From: Halomarina oriensis
Lineage (GTDB): Archaea; Halobacteriota; Halobacteria; Halobacteriales; Haloarculaceae
Assembly (NCBI RefSeq): GCF_009791395.1
Contig: NZ_WSZK01000038.1
Span: forward strand, 1-64,000
Length of the DNA: 64,000 nucleotides
Reading direction: 5' to 3'
Made by a program: the position numbers and the translations under genes. Within the stretch, counting starts at the first letter, position 1. Every line of letters begins with the position of its first letter. Under the pieces are notes generated by a model. That model was given only the letters and a program-made list of their open reading frames with translations. It was not told the DNA's origin and did not search any database. Shown in pieces: positions 19,066 through 30,490 of this stretch.

Positions 19066-20457
19066 ATGGCAACACACGCTACACCGTTAGACGACGCAGT
19101 CGACGACCTGCGAGAGACGTTCCGCGGCACACTCATCGAGGTATCGGACGAGGGGTACGACGAGGCACGCGCCATCTACAACGCGATGATAGACAGACGG
19201 CCGGCGCTCATCGCGCAGTGTGTCGACGCGGGGGACGTAGTCGCGGCGGTGAACTTCGGTCGCGGGCAGGAACTCGAAATCGCCGTTCGGAGCGGCGGCC
19301 ACAACGGGCCGGGCCTCTCGCTCGTCGACGACGGTCTGGTCGTCGACCTCTCGCCGATGACGGGAGTCCACGTCGACCCCGAGGCGAAGACCGTCCGGGT
19401 CGAACCGGGGTGTACGTGGGGCGACGTCGACCACGCGACCCACGCGTTCGGGATGGCGACGGTCAGTGGCATCATCTCCACCACGGGCGTCGGTGGGTTG
19501 ACGCTGGGTGGTGGTCACGGCTATCTGACCCGTCAGTACGGCCTGACCATCGACAACCTGCTCGGTGTTGACGTGGTCCTGGCCGACGGCAGTCTCGTCC
19601 ACGCCGACGAGGACGAGCACTCGGAGCTGTTCTGGGCGGTTCGCGGCGGTGGGGGAAACTTCGGCGTCGTCACGTCCTTCGAGTTCCAGTGTCACGACGT
19701 CGACACCGTCGTCGCCGGGCCGCTGTTCTGGCCGCTCGACGACCTCGAGACGACGATGCGTTGGTACCGCGACTGGCTCGCCGAGGCTCCACGGGACGTC
19801 TACGCGTTCTACGCCGTCGGGGAGGTCCCGGGGGACCCGTTCCCGCCCGACATCCACGGCGAGAAGTTCTGTGGCCTGCTGTGGTGTGTCCCCAGCGGCG
19901 ACGAAGAGCTCGCGGAAGAACACCTCCGACAGGCACGCGCCGCCGCCGAGCCGATGTTCGAACACGTCGGCGCGATGCCGTACCCGGCACTCCAGTCGCT
20001 GTTCGACGACCTCTACCCGGCGGGCGACCAGTGGTACTGGAAGGGAGACTTCGTCTACGACCTCACCGACGAGGCCATCGCGGCCCACGGCCGCCACGCC
20101 GAGGTGCCGACGCCGAAGTCGACGATGCATCTCTACCCCATCGACGGCGCGGTCCACGACGTGGCCGACGACGCGACGGCCTGGAACTACCGCGACGCGA
20201 CGTGGTCGATGGTCATCGCGGGCGTCGACGCCGACCCGGCCAACGAGGGCGTCATCACCGACTGGGCGCGGAACTACTGGGAGGCGGTCCACCCCCACGA
20301 CGCCGAGGGGGCGTACGTCAACTTCATGATGGAAGAGGGCGACGAGCGGGTTCGCGCGACGTACGGCGACAACTACGAGCGACTCCAGCGGGTCAAAGCC
20401 CAGTACGACCCCGACAACCTGTTCCACGTCAACCACAACGTCGAACCGGCGGCGTAG
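19066..20457 (+). CDS. FAD-linked oxidoreductase (berberine-bridge-enzyme-like)
   Basis: 463 aa. An N-terminal FAD-binding domain of the PCMH fold spans residues 40-215, with RSGGHNGPG holding the His that can bond covalently to FAD and TTGVGGLTLGGGHGYL the dinucleotide loop. The C-terminal substrate domain ends with the BBE motif YDPDNLFHVNHNV. The second FAD-linking Cys of bicovalent members is not at the usual position (VSGIISTTG). It has no signal peptide, so it is cytoplasmic. Substrate unknown (sugars, alcohols or amines in the family). It is preceded by about 160 bases with no gene. Confidence 0.9.
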   Translation: MATHATPLDDAVDDLRETFRGTLIEVSDEGYDEARAIYNAMIDRRPALIAQCVDAGDVVAAVNFGRGQELEIAVRSGGHNGPGLSLVDDGLVVDLSPMTGVHVDPEAKTVRVEPGCTWGDVDHATHAFGMATVSGIISTTGVGGLTLGGGHGYLTRQYGLTIDNLLGVDVVLADGSLVHADEDEHSELFWAVRGGGGNFGVVTSFEFQCHDVDTVVAGPLFWPLDDLETTMRWYRDWLAEAPRDVYAFYAVGEVPGDPFPPDIHGEKFCGLLWCVPSGDEELAEEHLRQARAAAEPMFEHVGAMPYPALQSLFDDLYPAGDQWYWKGDFVYDLTDEAIAAHGRHAEVPTPKSTMHLYPIDGAVHDVADDATAWNYRDATWSMVIAGVDADPANEGVITDWARNYWEAVHPHDAEGAYVNFMMEEGDERVRATYGDNYERLQRVKAQYDPDNLFHVNHNVEPAA

Positions 20458-20513
20458 GCGGGTCGTCGGTTCTTTCGTGGCGAAGTGAGCGAGCGGAGTG
20501 CCCGAAGGCCGTG

Positions 20514-20585
20514 GAGCGAGTCAGTTCCCGCGAACGAAGCGAGTGGGAACGAAGAGCGAGTGAAACGAGCGAATCAGTTCCCGCG
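20514..20585. repeat. Direct repeat pair in an intergenic purine-rich stretch
   Basis: The 19-mer GAGCGAGTCAGTTCCCGCG (20514-20532) recurs nearly unchanged at 20567-20585 (GAGCGAATCAGTTCCCGCG). GTTCCC and GGGAAC between them can form a stem. This is the GAGCGAG/AACGAGCGA-type filler often found between haloarchaeal genes. The second copy overlaps the end of the small membrane-protein gene. Confidence 0.5.
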
Positions 20586-20828
20586 GAACTCGTCTTCGCG
20601 CCGGTCACGGTGGCCGCGGCCGGGCGTCGGGAAGCCTCCCAGCGGACGGAACAGCGCGCCGACGACGAGGTAGCCGAAGAAGACGACGGAGATGGTGACG
20701 AACACCGTGCCCGACAGCAGCATCGTGAACTGGAACGGGTCGAACCCGCCCGCACCGAGGGCGATGTCGGTGAACTGCCGAACCATCTCCGGGATGCTCT
20801 CGAACAACTCGACGAGTGCGTTCTGCAT
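20574..20828 (-). CDS. Small membrane protein of unknown function
   Basis: 84 aa from the ATG at 20828. An amphipathic N-terminal helix (NALVELFESIPEMVRQF) precedes one strong transmembrane segment (FTMLLSGTVFVTISVVFFGYLVVGAL) and a basic tail (GHRDRREDEF). Its closest relationship is to short uncharacterised haloarchaeal membrane proteins. It converges with the oxidoreductase gene. The intergenic repeat reaches into its last codons. Confidence 0.65.
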   Translation of the reverse strand: MQNALVELFESIPEMVRQFTDIALGAGGFDPFQFTMLLSGTVFVTISVVFFGYLVVGALFRPLGGFPTPGRGHRDRREDEFRGN

Positions 20829-20903
20829 ACGCGACCTACCGAGCGTGAGTACTTGTGTGTGTCCGTCCGCCACGGCTAAGCCGATGGGTCCGCGACCACG
20901 GGT

Positions 20904-21215
20904 ATGGACCGGTCGCTCGACGAGTTCGCCACGCCCGACACCGACGAGGGGACGACCGACGCGGAGACGGACGACGACGCACCAGCGGACGGCGGCCCGG
21001 CGGGAGGCGAGGAGACACCGGCGGACGCTGCCGCCGACGCGGGGGAGACGGACCCGACCGACGACGGTGAGGAGCCGTCGCTCACGGTCCGGGCGGCCGA
21101 GTCGACGATGGACTGGACGCCCGACGGGGCGGCCTGTGCGGCCTGCGAGGCGACTGTCGAACGCCGCTGGCGTGACGACGGACGACTCGTCTGTCTCGAC
21201 TGCAAACAGTGGTGA
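20904..21215 (+). CDS. Acidic protein with C-terminal zinc ribbon
   Basis: 103 aa. The first ~60 residues are low-complexity, Asp/Glu/Ala/Pro-rich and presumably disordered. The end is a compact zinc ribbon, CAACEATVERRWRDDG then LVCLDCKQW. The MDRSLDEFA start is typical of a short haloarchaeal family of unknown function. The gene is divergent from the membrane protein starting at 20828. Confidence 0.75.
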   Translation: MDRSLDEFATPDTDEGTTDAETDDDAPADGGPAGGEETPADAAADAGETDPTDDGEEPSLTVRAAESTMDWTPDGAACAACEATVERRWRDDGRLVCLDCKQW

Positions 21216-21363
21216 CCACACCCCCGAATGACTACTGTTCTCGTCTGTCGCACGAACCCAGCAGAGTTACCTGTCTTCGGTTCGATTCGGGTCTGTAAGA
21301 CATCCTCCCCCACGACATGAGCTACACAAGAGCCTTACTCCAGTTCCGAGACACTCGTCTACG

Positions 21364-22320
21364 ATGAGTGACAATCTCGCCGCCGACACGGCCGATGCGG
21401 CCGACATCGAGGCCGTCGGCGACCTCGCCAGACGGGTCACTGCGAACGTCGAGGAGGTCATCGTCGGGCACCACGACGTCGTCGAGCACCTCGTGACGGC
21501 GCTGTTCGCGCGGGGCCACGTCCTGCTCGAAGACGTACCGGGCGTCGGCAAGACGATGCTCGCACGCGCGGTCGCCCGGTCGGTCGACTGTTCGTTCAAG
21601 CGCGTGCAGTTCACCCCCGACCTGCTCCCGACGGACGTGACCGGCGTGAACGTCTTCAACGAGAAGACCCGCGAGTTCGAGTTCCACGCCGGCCCCATCT
21701 TCGCCAACGTCGTGCTGGGCGACGAGATCAACCGCGCCCCGCCGAAGACGCAGTCGGCACTGCTCGAAGCGATGGAGGAGAACCAGGTGACCGTCGACGG
21801 GACCACCCGTACCGTCCCCGACCCGTTCGTCGTCATCGCCACGCAGAACTCCGTCGAACGCGACCGGACCTACGAACTCCCGGCGGCGGAACTCGACCGG
21901 TTCATGAAGAAACTCCACCTCGGCTACCCCGACGAGAGCGACGAGTCGGAGGTGCTCGCCCGCGTCGTCGGCGAACACCCCATCGACACGCTCACGCCGG
22001 TCGCCACCGTCGAGGAGGTGGTCTCGGCCCGCCGGACGGTCGCCAACGTCACCGTCGAACAGGCCGTCCGCGAGTACGTCACCCGTCTCGCGCGGTTCAC
22101 CCGCGAGCACGCCACGCTCGGCGTCAGCCCACGCGCCTCTATCGCCCTCCTCCGGGCGGGGCAGGCACGAGCAGCACTCAACGACCGGGACTACGTCATC
22201 CCCGACGACGTCCAGCGCGAAGCCGTCGTCACGTTCGCCCACCGCATCCGGCCAGCGCCCGACAGCGACCGTACCGCCCGCGAGCTCGTCGAACAGGCGC
22301 TGGAACGCGTCGACGTATGA
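21364..22320 (+). CDS. MoxR-type AAA+ ATPase
   Basis: 318 aa. Walker A is in LLEDVPGVGKTMLARA (about residue 60), Walker B in VVLGDEINRAPPKTQSALLE and the sensor in VIATQNSVE, followed by the MoxR lid domain. MoxR ATPases act as chaperones that mature or activate partner complexes. It is the first gene of a three-gene operon. Its stop overlaps the start of the DUF58 gene by four bases, the standard MoxR-DUF58-transglutaminase arrangement. Confidence 0.95.
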   Translation: MSDNLAADTADAADIEAVGDLARRVTANVEEVIVGHHDVVEHLVTALFARGHVLLEDVPGVGKTMLARAVARSVDCSFKRVQFTPDLLPTDVTGVNVFNEKTREFEFHAGPIFANVVLGDEINRAPPKTQSALLEAMEENQVTVDGTTRTVPDPFVVIATQNSVERDRTYELPAAELDRFMKKLHLGYPDESDESEVLARVVGEHPIDTLTPVATVEEVVSARRTVANVTVEQAVREYVTRLARFTREHATLGVSPRASIALLRAGQARAALNDRDYVIPDDVQREAVVTFAHRIRPAPDSDRTARELVEQALERVDV

Positions 22321-23287
22321 GACCGACGCGGCGAGGCGTCGTCGCCGGGCTCGCGACGCTGGGGGCGTTCGTCGCCGGGGCGACCTTCGGTGCACGGGCG
22401 CTCAACGCCGTCGCCGCCCCCGCACTGGTCGCGCTGGGGTACGCGCTCGTCGCCGTCTGGCGGGCCGACCGACCGGGGGTCGAACGACTGGTCCCGCCGC
22501 CCGGCCACCCCGGCGAGACCCGACAGATGCGGTTCAACGTCGACGCCGGCGGCCGCGTCGAACTCGAAGACCGACTGCCGAACGGGCTCAGACCGCGGAC
22601 GTACGCCGCCGCCATCACGGGGGCCGGACACGTCGAGTACGAGATGGAGTACGCCCGCCGCGGCGCACACGACATCGGTCCCCTCTCCCTCCGAATCACC
22701 GACCCGCTGGGACTCATCGCCGAGACCTACCGCTACGAGAGCGACAAGCACGTCCTCGTCTACCCGACGGTGACGCCCATCACCGACGGGACGCCGCTGG
22801 CGAGACTCGTCGACCAGGCCGGGATGCCGGACCGACAGGCGTTCGACCGCCTGCGCGAGTACGCCCCCGGTGACTCACTGCGGGACGTCAACTGGAAGAC
22901 GACGGCGAAGTACGGCGACATGGTCGTCACGGAGTTCGCCGCCGAGGACCAGGGTGCGGTCAGCGTCGTCGGCGAGGCCACCGCCGACGGGACCGGCGAG
23001 AACGCCGACGCGATGGCGGGGGCCGTCGCCAGCCTCGTCGTCTTCCTCCTCGACATGGGTATCGAGGTGGAACTGGTCGTCCCCGGCGGCGAGTTGGAGG
23101 CGGGGCTGGGCGACACCCACCGACAGGCCGCCCTCGACCTGCTGGCGCGGACGCCGCCGGGTCGGGTGAGCGACGAGGCCGTCGCCCGCGCCGACGTCCA
23201 CGTCCTCGCCGACGGCGAGACGAACGTCGACGTCCGCGGTATCGGCGTCGAGTACACCGACCTCGTCGGCGGTCGGGAGGTGGCGGC

Positions 23288-23291
<4 letters not shown>
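22317..23291 (+). CDS. DUF58 domain protein
   Basis: 324 aa. The N-terminal two helices (VVAGLATLGAFVAGATFG and LVALGYALVAVWRA) anchor it in the membrane. The DUF58 signature FDRLREYAPGDSLRDVNWK is near residue 185, followed by a von Willebrand A-like fold. DUF58 proteins partner with MoxR. It overlaps the genes on both sides (ATGA and GTGA), so the three products should be made in step. Confidence 0.93.
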
Positions 23292-25483
<2,192 letters not shown>

Positions 25484-25604
25484 CGCGACCCGTCGCCACC
25501 GGTTTCCCCACGTCCGTACACTACTGTGCAGACCCGACGATTCGTGCCACTGGACCGGTGTTCCGCGTGGTTTCGACCGTTCGTTTCGTCGCGCCTCCCG
25601 ACAG

Positions 25605-25639
25605 TCTTTAATAGAGCCATCGAGTAGTCCCGACTCGTA
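25605..25639 (+). promoter_or_regulatory. Promoter of the aIF1 gene
   Basis: TTTAATA (25607-25613) is a good archaeal TATA box about 30 bases before the ATG at 25640. That places transcription start at or just before the start codon, so a leaderless mRNA is expected. Confidence 0.6.
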
Positions 25640-25933
25640 ATGTCGGAAGTCTGCTCGACGTGTGGGTTGCCCCAGGAACTCTGCGTCTGCGAGGACGTCG
25701 CCAAGGAGTCCCAGGAGATCAACATCCACATCGACGAGCGCCGATACGGAAAGGAGGTAACGGTCATCACGGGGTTCGACCCGCGTGACGTGGACATGGA
25801 CAGCCTGTCCTCCGACCTGAAGTCGAAGTTCGCCTGCGGTGGAACCGTCGAAGACGATTCCATCGAACTCCAGGGGAACCACACCGGCCGGGTCGAGGAC
25901 TTCCTGCGCGAGAAGGGCTTCAACGTGGCCTGA
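25640..25933 (+). CDS. Translation initiation factor 1 (aIF1/SUI1)
   Basis: 97 aa. An N-terminal Cys cluster, [14 protein letters not shown], precedes the SUI1 fold: [20 protein letters not shown], then [20 protein letters not shown], then [12 protein letters not shown]. aIF1 binds the small ribosomal subunit and keeps initiation accurate. Length and layout are those of archaeal SUI1 proteins. Confidence 0.97.
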   Translation: MSEVCSTCGLPQELCVCEDVAKESQEINIHIDERRYGKEVTVITGFDPRDVDMDSLSSDLKSKFACGGTVEDDSIELQGNHTGRVEDFLREKGFNVA

Positions 25934-26018
25934 CCGACCTTCCGACCACTCAACGCGGTTCTCAGTTCTTCACACACCACAGCGACGGCGTCGGTCCGAG
26001 CGGCCCTCGGCGACGGCG

Positions 26019-26396
26019 TCAGAACGGGGCTTCGGGACCTTCGTTCGCCGGCCCCTCGTCCGTGTCGTCGCTCCCGCCGTCGTCCGCCTCGAAGCCGTAC
26101 TCCCAGCCGTCGATGCCGCCCGCGAGGCTCTCGACGGTCGCGCCGTTCGCCCCCTCGTACGACCCGATGAGGCGGGCGGCCTGAATGGACGACTGGCCGA
26201 TAGGACAGACCGTCACGACCCGATTCGCCCCGTCGAGCGCCTCGACGCGCTGGGGAAGCTCCGCGAACGGGATGTTCTCGCTACCGGGGATGTGGCCCTG
26301 GGCGAACGCGCCCGGCGAGCGGATGTCCACGATACGAACGTCGGCGTCTGCGTCGATGAGGTCACGCAGCTCCTCGGCGTGAATCTCGCCGTCCAT
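26019..26396 (-). CDS. Single-domain rhodanese-like sulfurtransferase
   Basis: 125 aa. The rhodanese domain covers residues 5-105: RIVDIRSPGAFAQGHIPGS, then the active-site Cys loop TVCPIGQSS, then GGIDGWEYGF. It moves sulfane sulfur or acts as a redox protein. The acidic tail (DDGGSDDTDEGP) is haloarchaeal. It lies 43 bases downstream of a Nudix gene on the same strand and could be co-transcribed. Confidence 0.92.
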   Translation of the reverse strand: MDGEIHAEELRDLIDADADVRIVDIRSPGAFAQGHIPGSENIPFAELPQRVEALDGANRVVTVCPIGQSSIQAARLIGSYEGANGATVESLAGGIDGWEYGFEADDGGSDDTDEGPANEGPEAPF

Positions 26397-26439
26397 ACCC
26401 GTACACGGAGGGCCGACGGCTTAAGCTCCCGGAGAGCCA

Positions 26440-26991
26440 TCAGAGGTGACCCGCTTCGCGGGCGAGAAACAGCGGGAGCGACAGCCACGAGACGCTCTGC
26501 GTCGTCCGGACGTGGTCGAACGCCTCGGCGACGGTGCGACGGTGGACGGTGATGTCCGTCTCCCCGGAGTGGCGTTCCGGGTCGCCCGGTGTGAGGTCGG
26601 TGGCGAACACGACGTGCAGGCGGTTCCGTTGCCAGCCCGAGACGTACGTCGAGCCGACGTGTTCGAGGTGGCCGGCACGGTAGCCCGTCTCCTCCCGGAG
26701 TTCGGTGGCGGCCGCCGCCAGTGGCGTCTCGCCGTCGGTCCCGCCGGCCGGACACTCCAGTGTCGTCGCGCGGAGGCGGGGACGGTACTGCTCGACGAGG
26801 ACGAGTTCCTCGGACCCGTCGTCGGTCCGGTCGAGTGCCACGACTGCGACGTCGTCGGGCATGTCGAGGTGGTAGAACTCGCCCGTCGTCCCATCGTGCT
26901 GTTCGACCCGTTCGCGCCGGACGGCGAAGTACGGGGTCTCGTACTCGACACGGGAGTCGACGACGGGCCACGCCGGGGCGTCCTCGGCCAT
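26440..26991 (-). CDS. Nudix hydrolase (ADP-sugar pyrophosphatase-like)
   Basis: 183 aa. The Nudix box is GGTDGETPLAAAATELREETG (REUxEE core complete) near residue 85. The upstream LVLVEQYRPRLRATTLECPAG is the pattern of ADP-ribose/ADP-sugar pyrophosphatases. It is the first of two Nudix genes within 1.5 kb, but the two are clearly different in sequence. Confidence 0.9.
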   Translation of the reverse strand: MAEDAPAWPVVDSRVEYETPYFAVRRERVEQHDGTTGEFYHLDMPDDVAVVALDRTDDGSEELVLVEQYRPRLRATTLECPAGGTDGETPLAAAATELREETGYRAGHLEHVGSTYVSGWQRNRLHVVFATDLTPGDPERHSGETDITVHRRTVAEAFDHVRTTQSVSWLSLPLFLAREAGHL

Positions 26992-27031
26992 GCACGGAGT
27001 CCGACGACGAGCGCCGAGTAGCTTTCGTCGC

Positions 27032-28201
27032 TCAGAGCGCCTGTGAGCGTCTCGGCAAGAAGACGTAGACGACGGCCGCGAACCCGGTCAGCGCCGCGAG
27101 CAGGAGGAAGGCGGCGTCGAACAACTGGGCGTCGGCCATCGCCCCGACGACCACCGAGCCGAGCGACCCGACGACGAAGAACGTCGTCCGGAGCAGGCCC
27201 CACGCGGTGCCCTGGACCTCCTCGGCGAGCAGGCGGACGATGTAGCCGTTCGACACCGGCCCCGTAGCGAGTCGGACGCCGAGAGCGAGGGCGACGGCCG
27301 ACAGCGCGAGGAGGCCGTCGACGAACGGCAGAGCCACCAGCGGGAGGACGGAGACGGCCGAGACGACGAGCAACACGCGGTGGTGGCCGAACCGGTCGGC
27401 GGCGCTGCCGGCGAGCCACTGGGAGAGCCCGCCGCTGACGAACAACAGCGCGTAGACGGTGGCCGCCGTCCGTTCGCTCACTCCTTTCTGCTCGACGAGG
27501 TACGTCGGGAGGAACGCCGTCAGCCCCTGCAACGCGAACAGGAGGGCGGTGATAGCGACGACGGCGAGGACGACGGCCCGGTTGGCGACGGCGTCACGGA
27601 CCGCACCGACGGAGACGTCCACGGCCCCGCTCGCCCCGTCCTCGGGGAGCGTGAGCCACGAGACGACGCCGAGGACGAGAAACAGCGGGGCGACGAGACC
27701 GAACGCGCTCCGCCAGCCCCACGCCTCGGTGACCCACGTCGTGACGATGGGGAGGCCCGCCGCGCCGAGCGACCCGGCGGCGAGGACGACGCCGAACGCG
27801 ACGCCGTCGTTCTCGCGGAACGTCCGGGTGAGGATGGTCGCCCGTGGCGAGCCGAACAGCCCCGTCCCGAACCCGAACAGCGCACACGCCAGCACGAAGA
27901 CGCCGACGCTGGGAGCGACGTAGAAGACGAGCATGCTCACCCCGCCGAGCAGGAGGCTGCCGGCGATGAGCGGCCGCTCGCCGATTCGGTCGACCATCGC
28001 ACCGGCGGGGAACTGCATCAGCGCGTAGGTGAGCCAGACGACGCTGACGACGACGCCCGCGACGGTACCGCTGAACGTGAACTCCTCGCGGACGAACGGG
28101 AGGAGTGCGGGGACGACGAAGCGCATCCCGAGGACGACGAACCACCCGGCAGCGACGGTACCGAGGATGGTGCCCTTCCCGTCGTCGGTGAGTCGGGGCA
28201 C
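27032..28201 (-). CDS. Major facilitator superfamily transporter
   Basis: 389 aa with twelve predicted helices. The GTG start at 28201 follows the stop of the upstream Nudix gene after one base, so the two are coupled. MFS loop motifs are present: AGAMVDRIGERPLIAG between helices 2 and 3, and AADRFGHHRVLL in the second half. The WFVVLGMRFVVPALLPFVREEF start resembles oxalate/monocarboxylate or drug-type carriers. The substrate is not predictable. Confidence 0.9.
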   Translation of the reverse strand: MPRLTDDGKGTILGTVAAGWFVVLGMRFVVPALLPFVREEFTFSGTVAGVVVSVVWLTYALMQFPAGAMVDRIGERPLIAGSLLLGGVSMLVFYVAPSVGVFVLACALFGFGTGLFGSPRATILTRTFRENDGVAFGVVLAAGSLGAAGLPIVTTWVTEAWGWRSAFGLVAPLFLVLGVVSWLTLPEDGASGAVDVSVGAVRDAVANRAVVLAVVAITALLFALQGLTAFLPTYLVEQKGVSERTAATVYALLFVSGGLSQWLAGSAADRFGHHRVLLVVSAVSVLPLVALPFVDGLLALSAVALALGVRLATGPVSNGYIVRLLAEEVQGTAWGLLRTTFFVVGSLGSVVVGAMADAQLFDAAFLLLAALTGFAAVVYVFLPRRSQAL

Positions 28202-28202
28202 G

Positions 28203-28787
28203 TCAGAGCAGGCCGTCGGCGCGGGCGAGCAGGACGCCCTCGATGGTCGCGTCGTTCGCCGGGTCCTCACGGACGCGAGCGAGCAACCCGTCGAGAGGGA
28301 CCCGACGAACGGTGATGAACTCGTTCGTGTCGAGTGCGCGGTCGGTCTCGGTCAGGTCCGTGGCGAAGACGATACCCCGACGGTGGCGAAGGACGCCCGT
28401 CGAGGTCCAGAACGAGTCGAGGAACAGCGTCTCCTCGGGGTGGTAGCCGGTCTCCTCGGCGAGTTCACGGGCCGCCGCGGACTCGTAGGCCTCGGGCGCG
28501 ATGTCTTCACCGCCCGCGAGCGACCCGCTCGGCGAATCGACGTCCTCGACGATTCCCGCCGGTAGCTCCAGACAGTAGCGTTCGATGGCCGGTCGGAACT
28601 GCTCGACCATCACTACCTCCGCTCCCTCGCGGGCGACGACGACGACGGCCGGGGGCAACTCCGCCCAGTAGTAGTCCTTCTCGGTGCCGTCCGGCTGGCG
28701 ATACCGGTCGTAGCCGCCCGTGTACCAGCCGGTCTCGTACTCCGGGACGGACTCGACGAACGTCCAGTCGTCGGGAATCATCGCCAC
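28203..28787 (-). CDS. Nudix hydrolase
   Basis: 194 aa from a GTG at 28787. An ATG two codons later (28781) is equally possible. The Nudix region [15 protein letters not shown] gives the REUxEE core, with the leading LELPAGIVE at about residue 75 and a long insertion ([19 protein letters not shown]) between the glycine and the REUxEE. It overlaps the upstream membrane-anchored protein gene by 10 bases and the MFS gene follows directly, so the three probably form one operon. Confidence 0.88.
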   Translation of the reverse strand: MAMIPDDWTFVESVPEYETGWYTGGYDRYRQPDGTEKDYYWAELPPAVVVVAREGAEVVMVEQFRPAIERYCLELPAGIVEDVDSPSGSLAGGEDIAPEAYESAAARELAEETGYHPEETLFLDSFWTSTGVLRHRRGIVFATDLTETDRALDTNEFITVRRVPLDGLLARVREDPANDATIEGVLLARADGLL

Positions 28788-29242
28788 ACCTCCGTGGCGG
28801 CGGGCGTCCCCGTCGCGTTCGGTGTCGGCACCGGCGGACCGTCCGCTCCACCGGGGCCGCGAACCAGGTCCAGCCGGTAGGTCTGGTTCCCGCGTGTGAC
28901 GAACGCCGTGCGGTTCTCGACGGCGTCGCGGTTGCGCGCCTCGAACTCGTCTATCTCGTCGAACGGCGAGTGGGTGAACGCCTCCTTGAACCCGAACGCC
29001 CCGTCGTAGTACGCCTCGCTGCGGCCCGAGTCGAGCGCGGCGGTGGTGTACGGGAACCGTTGCTCGGAGAGCCCCGTCGCGTTGACCGTCGCGTCGGGGT
29101 CGACGCTGTCGTTCGTGACCGGTTCGGCGACGAGGTAGTAGGGGTCCCCGGAGCCGAGGAGGCTCGGGAGCGCACCCAGTGCGAGCAGGAGGACGAGGAC
29201 AACGAGCAGACCGAGGACGAAGTTCCGCGTTATCGTCCTCAT
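28778..29242 (-). CDS. Membrane-anchored extracellular protein of unknown function
   Basis: 154 aa. One N-terminal hydrophobic segment ([22 protein letters not shown]) without a lipobox acts as signal anchor. The outside part has several N-x-S/T sequons (NDS, NAT, NRT, NQT) that could be glycosylated, and a Pro/Gly-rich tail. It overlaps the following Nudix gene and, by four bases, the preceding gene. No family is recognised. Confidence 0.75.
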   Translation of the reverse strand: MRTITRNFVLGLLVVLVLLLALGALPSLLGSGDPYYLVAEPVTNDSVDPDATVNATGLSEQRFPYTTAALDSGRSEAYYDGAFGFKEAFTHSPFDEIDEFEARNRDAVENRTAFVTRGNQTYRLDLVRGPGGADGPPVPTPNATGTPAATEVWR

Positions 29243-29679
29243 TCGACCCTCGCGCCGGTCCGGGTCAGTTCCTCGCGGTAGACGCGGCCGAACGCGATCC
29301 GCCGGAGCGTCCCGACCGCGGCGTCCCGTTCGTGCTGGTAGGTCGCCGCGACGACCGTCTCCGCGAACGGGACGGGGTGCCAGACGACGTGGTCGACCGA
29401 GTCGCTCCCCTCGACGTGGCGCTCGTAGTCGGGGTGGTCGTCACACCACTGCTCGAACTCCTCGACCGTACCGACGTGGACGGCCAACAGCGAGGCGAAC
29501 AGCGCGTCGTGAGCCGTCGCGTAGACGTCCGGCGTCAGGCGCTCGTCGAACTCCGCGCGGTCGAACTCCATCCGTTTTGCCGCCTCCTTGACGACCGTCG
29601 ACGCCGTCCTCGCGAGGTCGGCGTACCGGTCGTGGGCCGCGTCGGCCGTCTCGGGGGCCAACAACCCCTCCGTATCCAT
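29239..29679 (-). CDS. Conserved haloarchaeal protein (DUF5809-like)
   Basis: 146 aa from the ATG at 29679. It is an all-helical soluble protein beginning [19 protein letters not shown], with HHP and [14 protein letters not shown] segments near the end. I associate it from memory with the haloarchaeal family DUF5809, which is often found beside a DUF5810 protein, as here. Its stop overlaps the next gene by four bases. Function unknown. Confidence 0.8.
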   Translation of the reverse strand: MDTEGLLAPETADAAHDRYADLARTASTVVKEAAKRMEFDRAEFDERLTPDVYATAHDALFASLLAVHVGTVEEFEQWCDDHPDYERHVEGSDSVDHVVWHPVPFAETVVAATYQHERDAAVGTLRRIAFGRVYREELTRTGARVE

Positions 29680-29737
29680 GGCCGGGACTACGAGAGCGCG
29701 ATAGTTAGGTGTCGTGAAAGCGAGACACCGGTCGAGG

Positions 29738-30238
29738 TCACTCCTCGTCGCCGGCGTCGGTCTCGGTGTCGTCCGTTTCGCTGTCGTCACCGTCGTCGGC
29801 CAGCATCGCCTCGGTCAACTCGCGGGCCTCCTCGTAGATGGCCTTCGTCTCCTCGTCGCGGGGGCGCTGTGGCGGCCGGTTCGTCTCGTAAGGGATGGCG
29901 TCGTCGTGCGCACTACCGTGTGCGTGGTCGTGGCCCGCGCCTTCGCGGCCGTGGCTCGCGCCCTCCTCGAACAGTCTCCCCGACCGCTCGTCGTCGTGCT
30001 GGTGTTCGCCGTCGGGGTGGACCGTATCCTCGAACAGCTGCGGGTAGTCTTCCTCCTCGGCGAACTCGACCACCCGCTCGGCGAGTTCGGCCTCGCCCGC
30101 CTCCCCCCACCCCGGCAGGTGCTCGTCCAGCCACTCCCCGTGGTCGCCGCCGCGGACCATCGCGGTGAACGCGAGGTGGTTGGCGAGGTGGCGTGCGTCG
30201 GCCTGTGGCGTCTCGCAGACCGGACAGGCGTATCCCAT
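29738..30238 (-). CDS. Zinc-finger protein with His-rich linker (DUF5810-like)
   Basis: 166 aa. It starts MGYACPVCETPQADARHLANHLAFTA, a C2H2-type zinc site followed by a helical domain. A charged linker rich in His, Asp and Glu (HPDGEHQHDDE, GHDHAHGSAHDD) leads to a short helix and an acidic tail. The pairing with the DUF5809-like gene 58 bases downstream is the usual haloarchaeal context. Function unknown. Confidence 0.82.
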   Translation of the reverse strand: MGYACPVCETPQADARHLANHLAFTAMVRGGDHGEWLDEHLPGWGEAGEAELAERVVEFAEEEDYPQLFEDTVHPDGEHQHDDERSGRLFEEGASHGREGAGHDHAHGSAHDDAIPYETNRPPQRPRDEETKAIYEEARELTEAMLADDGDDSETDDTETDAGDEE

Positions 30239-30341
30239 ACCACCGTTTGCGGGCCGAACGGGAAAGCCGTGGCGTCCGGCGAGCGCCGACCCGAATCCAT
30301 CACGTTCGTCCGTGACACGGCAACGGTGACCACGGAACTGT

Positions 30342-30396
30342 GTTAATATAGCATATATGGATTAATATTATATGTATCAACGAGATAGCGGAGTGC
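30342..30396 (+). promoter_or_regulatory. AT-rich promoter region of the glutamate dehydrogenase gene
   Basis: Overlapping TATA-like sequences fill a 35-base AT block that is unusual for this GC-rich stretch, among them TTAATATAG at 30342 and AATATTATATG at 30364. If the second is used, transcription would begin near the ATG at 30397, which opens a 30-codon upstream reading frame and not gdhB itself. Confidence 0.5.
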
Positions 30397-30489
30397 ATGA
30401 ACGATGGAAACACCGCCAACGCGGCGGTTGCCATCCGGACGCACGGGAGTCGACCTGCACGCACCACGCCACGACCGGAGGGGCGCTGA
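30397..30489 (+). CDS. Possible leader peptide (upstream ORF) of gdhB
   Basis: ATG at 30397 to TGA at 30487-30489, 30 codons ([20 protein letters not shown] onward), ending one base before the gdhB ATG at 30491. The first AUG of a transcript from the AT-rich promoter would be this one, so translation of gdhB might depend on termination here. The peptide itself is basic and not conserved-looking. It may be incidental. Confidence 0.3.
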   Translation: MNDGNTANAAVAIRTHGSRPARTTPRPEGR

Positions 30490-30490
30490 G